From positions 392,778 through 456,777 of the forward strand of contig NZ_JAEUFG010000001.1 of NCBI RefSeq assembly GCF_018588585.1: 64,000 bases of DNA, given 5' to 3'. The notes under the pieces are model-generated. The model saw nothing but the letters and a program-made list of their open reading frames with translations, was not told the origin of the DNA and did no database searches. Of the stretch, positions 59,043 through 64,000 are shown piece after piece. The number at the start of each line of letters is the position of its first letter. Within the stretch, counting starts at the first letter, position 1. The position numbers were made by a program, and so were the translations under genes. The DNA comes from Bacillus sp. SM2101 (GTDB lineage Bacteria > Bacillota > Bacilli > Bacillales > SM2101).

Positions 59043-60608
59043 ATGACAAAACAAACATTTTTGAAAGGTACGCTTATACTCGTTATAGCTGGTTTAATAA
59101 CAAGAATTCTAGGATTTATTAACAGAGTAGTAATTGCTAGAATGATTGGTGAAGAAGGCGTCGGCTTATATATGATGGCCGTGCCGACATTAATTCTAAC
59201 AATTAATTTAACCCAGCTTGGACTTCCTGTTGCAATATCAAAGCTCGTAGCAGAAGCAGAAGCAGTTGGTGACAGAAGAAAAGTCAAAAAAATATTAGTT
59301 ATCTCGTTATCAATTACTCTTATTACGAGCGTTATTTTTACAAGTGGAATGATTGGATTTGCCCCATTACTCTCCAATACGCTATTAACCGATTCAAGAA
59401 CACTTTATCCTTTGTTAGCGATTTCCCCAATTGTTCCTATTGTTGCATTGTCATCGGTTATGAGAGGATATTTCCAAGGGAAGCAGAATATGAAACCACC
59501 AGCTATTTCACAGGTGATAGAACAAATCGTCAGAATTACGCTCGTAGCAGTCTTTACAAAAGCTTTTTTACCTTATGGGATTGAATTTGCTGCTGCAGGT
59601 GCAATGATTTCTGTAGTGATAGGCGAATTTGCTTCGCTTATTTATATGATAACGATGTTTAAGCTAAATAAGAGAATAAAAGTTAGACGACATTTTTTTA
59701 AATCAATGAAAGATGGAAAAGAAACGTTTAATGGGCTGATGAGAATAGCATTGCCTACTACTGGAAGCAGATTAATTGGTTCAATTTCATGGTTTTTTGA
59801 ACCCATTGTCGTTGCCCAAAGCCTCGCTATAGCAGGACTCTCAATATCTCTTGCTACAAGACAATACGGGGAATTAACAGGATATGCCCTTCCATTAATG
59901 TTCTTACCCTCTTTTATTACTCATTCATTACAAGTTGCACTAGTACCTGCCATTAGTGAAGCTGCTGCAAATAACAAAATGCAGATCGTGGAATATAGGC
60001 TACAGCAAGCATTACGTCTATCTTTTGTTACTGGAGGTTTAGCTGTAGTAGTTCTTTATATTTTTGCCACACCTCTTATGGAGATTATGTACGGGACTAG
60101 TAATGCAGCAATATATGTAAAATTAATGGCTCCTTTTTTTATTTTACATTATTTTCAAGGTCCATTACAAGCAACACTTCAAGCTCTTGATTTGGCAAAA
60201 GCCGCTATGATTAATAGTTTAATAGGGGCAATCGTTAAATTAGCTGCAATATTTGCCTTAGCAACTCAGCCAGAAATAGGAATAATGGGGGCTGCACTCG
60301 CTATTGTCGTATCAATGATGCTAGTTACTCTACTTCATTTTTCTACAGTATTAAAAGTCATTTCCTATACTTTTTACGTAAAGGATTATATAAAAACGGG
60401 TTTAACAATTGTCATTTCAGGTATTGTTGGGCACTATGTATTTTCTTATTTATTAGCTATAGATTCATTAATATTTAGAACGTTATTTGCGATTATTAGT
60501 ACATCTCTCACATATTTTCTATTATTAATTATCTTTAACTTAATCAAACCTGATGAGCTCGCTCGGGTTCCTATATTAAGAAAATTATTTATAACTAGCG
60601 GCAAATAA
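59043..60608 (+). CDS. spoVB: Stage V sporulation protein B, MOP/MurJ-like flippase
   Basis: A 521-aa polytopic membrane protein of the MOP superfamily with about 14 helices. It starts KQTFLKGTLILVIAGLITRI and has LNRVVIARMIGEEGVGLYMM-type and 'VMRGYFQGKQNMKPPAISQV' segments common to polysaccharide and lipid II flippases. SpoVB is needed for the spore cortex. Its presence is strong evidence of a spore former. Transcribed divergently from comN. Confidence 0.94.
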   Translation: MTKQTFLKGTLILVIAGLITRILGFINRVVIARMIGEEGVGLYMMAVPTLILTINLTQLGLPVAISKLVAEAEAVGDRRKVKKILVISLSITLITSVIFTSGMIGFAPLLSNTLLTDSRTLYPLLAISPIVPIVALSSVMRGYFQGKQNMKPPAISQVIEQIVRITLVAVFTKAFLPYGIEFAAAGAMISVVIGEFASLIYMITMFKLNKRIKVRRHFFKSMKDGKETFNGLMRIALPTTGSRLIGSISWFFEPIVVAQSLAIAGLSISLATRQYGELTGYALPLMFLPSFITHSLQVALVPAISEAAANNKMQIVEYRLQQALRLSFVTGGLAVVVLYIFATPLMEIMYGTSNAAIYVKLMAPFFILHYFQGPLQATLQALDLAKAAMINSLIGAIVKLAAIFALATQPEIGIMGAALAIVVSMMLVTLLHFSTVLKVISYTFYVKDYIKTGLTIVISGIVGHYVFSYLLAIDSLIFRTLFAIISTSLTYFLLLIIFNLIKPDELARVPILRKLFITSGK

Positions 60609-60755
60609 TTTAAAAGGTAAAAAAATGTACATCTAGCAATCGTTATCCAGGGTATTTAAAGCTATTCTACTTATAGAGGAAAAGAGCTATCCTTAAAGCA
60701 AAGTATATATGAATTCGCAAAAGAAACACTTATTGATTCACATTGCAATTCACAC

Positions 60756-60787
60756 AAAAAGACCGACTTCTGTTAAGTCGGTCTTTT
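60756..60787. terminator. Bidirectional terminator after spoVB
   Basis: Stem GACCGACTT / AAGTCGGTC (60761-60783) with A run to the left and T run to the right, between convergent spoVB and the acetyltransferase gene. Confidence 0.88.
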
Positions 60788-60837
60788 CTATCCTAAATAA
60801 TAAAATATTCGATTACCCAAATTTGTAGTTGAAGAGC

Positions 60838-61341
60838 TTATAAAACAAATACCATTAAATCTTCATCAAAGTATTGACCATTAAACTTTAATGATTTAAG
60901 CTCTGTTCCATAAATTTTAAATCCAACAGATTCATATAAATTTTTAGCATTGTTGTTATTATGTTCTACGGTTAAATTGATTTGTTCTAATCCTTCACAC
61001 CCTTTTGCCTTTTTTATAAGTTCCAAAATAAGTGCTTTTCCGATACCTTGCCCTCTAACCTCGGGAGCTACACACATGCCAAAAACATTTCCTTTATGAG
61101 CAGTTTTAACATTAATTTCACGAATAAAAGTAACAGTTCCAAATAATGAACCATCATTATCAAAAGAGCCTAAAACAAACTTGTCTTTAGATGGTTTTAT
61201 TCGCTCTACAACGGTATCGGTTGAAAATTGGACTTCTCTTTCATATGTTGAACCAAACTCTTCAGGATTAGTTTGTAAGGCTTTTAATCTAAATTCTTGA
61301 TAGATAGGAGCATCAGACTCAGCCAAAATACGAATATTCAT
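60838..61341 (-). CDS. GNAT family N-acetyltransferase
   Basis: A 167-aa protein of the GCN5-related family. The acetyl-CoA loop is in GMCVAPEVRGQGIGKALILE; the C-terminal strand/helix is NLTVEHNNNNAKNLYESVGF. Such enzymes acetylate small amines or protein N termini; substrate cannot be read here. The ATG at 61341 follows GAGGGAGA. It occupies, with the next gene, the place where B. subtilis has yrbG. Confidence 0.9.
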   Translation of the reverse strand: MNIRILAESDAPIYQEFRLKALQTNPEEFGSTYEREVQFSTDTVVERIKPSKDKFVLGSFDNDGSLFGTVTFIREINVKTAHKGNVFGMCVAPEVRGQGIGKALILELIKKAKGCEGLEQINLTVEHNNNNAKNLYESVGFKIYGTELKSLKFNGQYFDEDLMVFVL

Positions 61342-61472
61342 TATCTCTCCCTCATTTCCTACTATATTCATTTCCATCATATAAAATATTTTTTATTTTA
61401 ACATAAAATCCCATTAAATCTTTAAAAAATCATCCTTTTGCAGAGGATGATTTCCATAAACTTATTTGCAAT

Positions 61473-61606
61473 GGCTGTTTTCGCATTAATTGTTGTTTTT
61501 CGTACTTAGAACCAAACACGTACACAACTATAGTTCGTGTAAATTTTCTTCTGTACTACGACGTACTAATTTGATAACATGAGGAACAATATTTACGAAA
61601 AGAGCC
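61473..61606. repeat. MITE-like palindromic repeat, best-preserved ends
   Basis: A 134-bp copy with ends GGCTGTTTTCGCATTAATTG and ATTTACGAAAAGAGCC. Terminal inverted repeats extend about 20 bp with mismatches (TTTTCGyAwTwATTGTT). No clear target duplication here. It lies between the permease stop and the acetyltransferase. Confidence 0.8.
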
Positions 61607-61633
61607 CTACTAAACTTCGTTCGTATTCCAGCT

Positions 61634-62923
61634 TTATAAAAATTCTATTAGATAGCGATAATAAACATAAATAGATGAAATAAATAGTGACACTACAACA
61701 ACTGGAAACCCTATTTTTAAAAATTCTAGAAAATTCACTTGTTGCTTCGCTTTTGCAGCTAAACCAGCAACGACTAAATTTGAGGATGCCCCCAATAGCG
61801 TACCATTTCCTCCTAAACAAGCTCCTAACGCTAACGACCACCATAATGGATCAACATTAGTCATTCCATAATCCTGAAACTCCACAATAACTGGAATCAT
61901 TGCTGCTACAAATGGGATATTATCTACAAATCCTGAAAAAATTCCTGTTAGCCATAAAATTAACATGGCTGTTTTAGGTAAATCTCCTTCTGTATAATAC
62001 ATAATTCCTCTAGCCATTTCATTAATTATACCTACCTCTTCTAACCCGCCTACTAATAGAAATAACCCAATGAAAAAAAATAAAGTTCCCCATTCTACCT
62101 GTTTAAAAACATCTTCTGGTTTGTGTTCTTTATGGGTCAATAATAATAATAACAGGGCACCTGCCAATGCCACGCTAGTTAAGTCAATATGTAAAAACGG
62201 ATGCAAAATGAATCCAGTAAACGTCATACATAAAACAGTTAACGCCTTTACTAACGTAGCATTTTTTTGTAAATATTCAACAGGATCAATTTCCATTAAT
62301 CGCTGCCTATATTCTTCTTTAACATGTAATTGTTTTCCATAAATTAAAGCTAAACCACCGATAATTAATGTAAAAATGACTAAGACGATTGGAGAGAGAT
62401 GGATAATAAAAGAATTAAACGTTAAATGTTTGACTGCTTGACCAATCATAATATTCGGTGGATCTCCAATTAATGTAGCTGTCCCACCTATATTCGATGA
62501 TATGATAATTACAATCAAATAAGGCACAGCAGGGATATGTAGTAATTTAGTTAACGTTAAGACGACTGGAACTAGTAGTAATACCGTCGTAACATTAGCT
62601 AATAATGCAGACCCAACCGCAGTTATTAAAGAGATAACGATTAATAATGGAATCGCCTTCCCACCTACTAATTTTGCAACGACAATCGCAACATACTCAA
62701 ATACCCCTGTTTGACCCGTAATTGAGATGAGAATCATCATGGAAAACAATAACGCAATTGTATTCCAATCTATATACTCTAAAAATGCAGCGTCAATATC
62801 AAAAATCCCCACTATTAGCATTGTTACTCCCCCAAGTCCTGCAACAAGGGTCCGATCTAGCTTTTCAGTCATAATGACGATATAGGAAATAATAAAAATA
62901 ATGAGAGCAAGCATAGAACTCAT
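61634..62923 (-). CDS. ArsB/NhaD-type ion transporter family permease
   Basis: A 429-aa membrane protein with eleven to twelve helices and the repeated family signatures NIGGTATLIGDPPNIMIG and ACLGGNGTLLGASSNLVVAG, plus VDNIPFVAAMIPV. These are typical of the ion transporter superfamily members ArsB, NhaD and the 'P protein'. The substrate (arsenite, Na+/H+ or organic anion) cannot be decided; no arsR or arsC is adjacent, which weighs against a dedicated arsenite pump. Single gene with its own start after GGAGAAATGG. Confidence 0.88.
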   Translation of the reverse strand: MSSMLALIIFIISYIVIMTEKLDRTLVAGLGGVTMLIVGIFDIDAAFLEYIDWNTIALLFSMMILISITGQTGVFEYVAIVVAKLVGGKAIPLLIVISLITAVGSALLANVTTVLLLVPVVLTLTKLLHIPAVPYLIVIIISSNIGGTATLIGDPPNIMIGQAVKHLTFNSFIIHLSPIVLVIFTLIIGGLALIYGKQLHVKEEYRQRLMEIDPVEYLQKNATLVKALTVLCMTFTGFILHPFLHIDLTSVALAGALLLLLLTHKEHKPEDVFKQVEWGTLFFFIGLFLLVGGLEEVGIINEMARGIMYYTEGDLPKTAMLILWLTGIFSGFVDNIPFVAAMIPVIVEFQDYGMTNVDPLWWSLALGACLGGNGTLLGASSNLVVAGLAAKAKQQVNFLEFLKIGFPVVVVSLFISSIYVYYRYLIEFL

Positions 62924-63148
62924 TCCATTTCTCCTTCCTTGTCCCCTTTAAATATCTTGTTCAAAAAGAAATTCTTACTAAGAGCTGTAATGTTTCATAG
63001 CGAATATAGATGGGTACATAAAGCTCCAGTACAGTTATGTTATTTATCTTTCTCCTACTTTTTGAACACCTTCTTTATAATCATATGATGCTTATCCAAA
63101 AAAATATTTATATTCTATTTTTTTATTTACTGAATATGCTCGTACTAT

Positions 63149-63287
63149 AAGAAAAGCGGAGACGCCTTGGACTATCCCCGACAAACACTGGAAGAATTTT
63201 TTTTGAAGGCATTTCTCGCCTTGGAATCAAATAGTGAAGTGAGCTCGAGGAGATAGGCGTTGGAGCTGGACATTAAGAAAAGCGTAG
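63149..63287. repeat. Bacillaceae palindromic repeat
   Basis: Runs from AAGAAAAGCGGAGACGCC to GGCGTTGGAGCTGGACATT, with an internal hairpin GAAGGCATTTCTCGCCTT. Same family as the copies at 18141-18406 and 34104-34380. It occupies the gap between the permease and yrzE (62924-63324). Confidence 0.75.
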
Positions 63288-63324
63288 TCGAATGTTCAAT
63301 ATATACGGAAGGGGAATGGTGAAA

Positions 63325-63714
63325 ATGGAAACAAAAAAAATGAGTGGAGCAGTACTCTATGGAGTATTAACAATTTTAATTATTGTCTTGGGAATGAGCA
63401 TGTTATTTTCCTTACTTCTTAGGTTTACTAACTTAAATGAATTGTCTCTTTCTTGGGTTATTACAATCGTTGGGTTCATCGCTGTCTTTATTGGAGGATT
63501 TGTTTCAGGAGGTAAAGGAAAAGAAAAAGGATGGCTAGTCGGTGCCATGACTAGTATTGTGTATACTTTCATTGTTTTCCTCGTACAATATTTAGGATAC
63601 GATTCTCCCTTTACATTACAGCAGTTGTTGTTCCACACTGGCTTTTTAGTTACTTCTATTTTTGGAGGGATCATAGGAGTGAATATTTCCTCCTCACCAA
63701 CAAGAGAAACTTAA
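63325..63714 (+). CDS. yrzE: TIGR04086 family membrane protein YrzE
   Basis: A protein of about 129 aa with four membrane helices (VLYGVLTILIIVLGMSMLF, WVITIVGFIAVFIGGFVSGG, WLVGAMTSIVYTFIVFLVQY, TGFLVTSIFGGIIGVNI). The glycine-rich GGFVSGGKGKEKGWLVG segment is typical of the family. Function unknown. In B. subtilis yrzE precedes yajC and tgt; here an insertion element follows. Starts at 63316 (ATG) or 63319 (GTG) are also possible after GGAAGGGGA. Confidence 0.85.
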   Translation: METKKMSGAVLYGVLTILIIVLGMSMLFSLLLRFTNLNELSLSWVITIVGFIAVFIGGFVSGGKGKEKGWLVGAMTSIVYTFIVFLVQYLGYDSPFTLQQLLFHTGFLVTSIFGGIIGVNISSSPTRET

Positions 63715-63923
63715 ATGTGTAAAAGAAGATCATTACTCGGTTATTACATGAGGTAAAAAAAGAAGGTTGGAGTCATATTAATTTTTCAAACTATGAAAAG
63801 AACATTGATACCGGCATTTTTTCTTTCTAGAACGATGGAATTTAAATCGGATATGATCAACTATGCTAAATGAAAGGTCTTTTAGTAAGGCTGTGCAAAT
63901 GAAAAGAGGTTGACTAAATAATA

Positions 63924-64000
63924 TGATATGCTCCCCTTAAGGTAGACAGATTAAAAAATAAAATCTGATTACCTTAAGGGGGCTTTTTTATGTCCAATAA
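63924..64000 (+). mobile_element. Left end of an IS3-like (IS150-type) insertion sequence, truncated by window
   Basis: The sequence from TGATATGCTCCCCTTAAGG onward resembles the left terminal repeat of IS3/IS150-group elements of Bacillaceae. A subterminal palindrome (CCCCTTAAGGTA...TACCTTAAGGGG, 63933-63983) is followed by an ATG at 63990 (MSN...), which is probably the start of orfA and continues beyond the window. Identification is from memory of similar ends. The stretch 63715-63923 shows only a short gene-like remnant. Confidence 0.55.

Noticed and set aside
58904..59377. 157-codon frame antisense to spoVB start
   Set aside because: Hydrophobic only because spoVB helices are; no ribosome site and no family resemblance.
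61634..62923. Arsenite efflux system
   Set aside because: The permease family includes ArsB, but no arsR or arsC lies nearby and the family is broad, so the specific name was not used.
63721..63831. Short gene-like fragment after yrzE (...LLHEVKKEGWSHINFSNYEK...)
   Set aside because: About 36 codons between two stops without a start or ribosome site. It may be the tail of a destroyed gene, but I cannot identify it.

Overview
The window is AT-rich, dense, and carries a long, ordered set of genes typical of endospore-forming Bacillaceae (spoVB, an RsfA-family prespore regulator, YrrS/PbpI, GreA, MltG, SecDF, RelA, 6S RNA beside aspS). From about 8 kb to the right end the order follows the yrhC-to-yrzE stretch of the Bacillus subtilis chromosome. 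The metabolic additions (cytochrome c nitrite reductase, System I cytochrome c maturation, AdhE, pyruvate formate-lyase) point to a facultative or strict anaerobe. An Anaerobacillus-like genus is my guess from memory of gene content, not a demonstrated assignment.

Layout. (1) 1-4.4 kb, minus strand: part of a System I cytochrome c maturation operon, in transcription order an unknown membrane-anchored protein, CcmE, CcmF, a CcmH-like protein and a CcmI-like protein, running off the left edge. (2) 5.0-7.1 kb: nrfHA, the ammonia-forming nitrite reductase that needs such a maturation system. (3) 7.1-8.4 kb: very small ORFs with strong ribosome binding sites, including a YrzI-family peptide. (4) 8.4-12 kb: yrhC, mccB, mccA and mtnN for methionine-to-cysteine conversion, without yrrT. 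(5) 12.3-22.9 kb: yrzA, yrrS, pbpI, greA, udk, two U32 proteins and TrmR (tRNA 5-hydroxyuridine pathway), mltG, yrzB, yrrK, ireB. (6) 23-36.6 kb: alaS with its T-box, yrrI, yrzQ, a zinc-ribbon protein, yrrD, recD2, a TPR protein, mnmA, a cysteine desulfurase, cymR and rarA. (7) 36.7-41.6 kb: adhE-pflB for fermentation, apparently inserted in the backbone and preceded by two Fnr/Rex-type palindromes. (8) 41.9-58.9 kb: rsfA, tcdA, 6S RNA, aspS, hisS with T-box, an SH3-amidase, dtd, relA, apt, recJ, secDF, comN. (9) 59-64 kb: spoVB, a GNAT acetyltransferase, an ArsB/NhaD-type permease, yrzE, and the left end of an IS3-like element cut by the window edge.

Two families of short palindromic repeats occupy many intergenic gaps. 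One looks like a MITE: ends GGCTSTTTTCG, length 89-160 bp, and several copies flanked by near-identical 8-bp direct repeats, as expected for an ISL3-type transposase. One copy lies inside the alaS leader and one is nested in another copy. The second family is the roughly 120-bp 'gcgcttgcgc...ctagctccagcgcc' repeat common in Bacillaceae, in tandem between cymR and the cysteine desulfurase gene.

The most notable biology is the variant System I machinery in a Gram-positive genome: a CxxxY-type CcmE together with a CcmH-like protein that has lost one cysteine of its CxxC motif, next to NrfHA.
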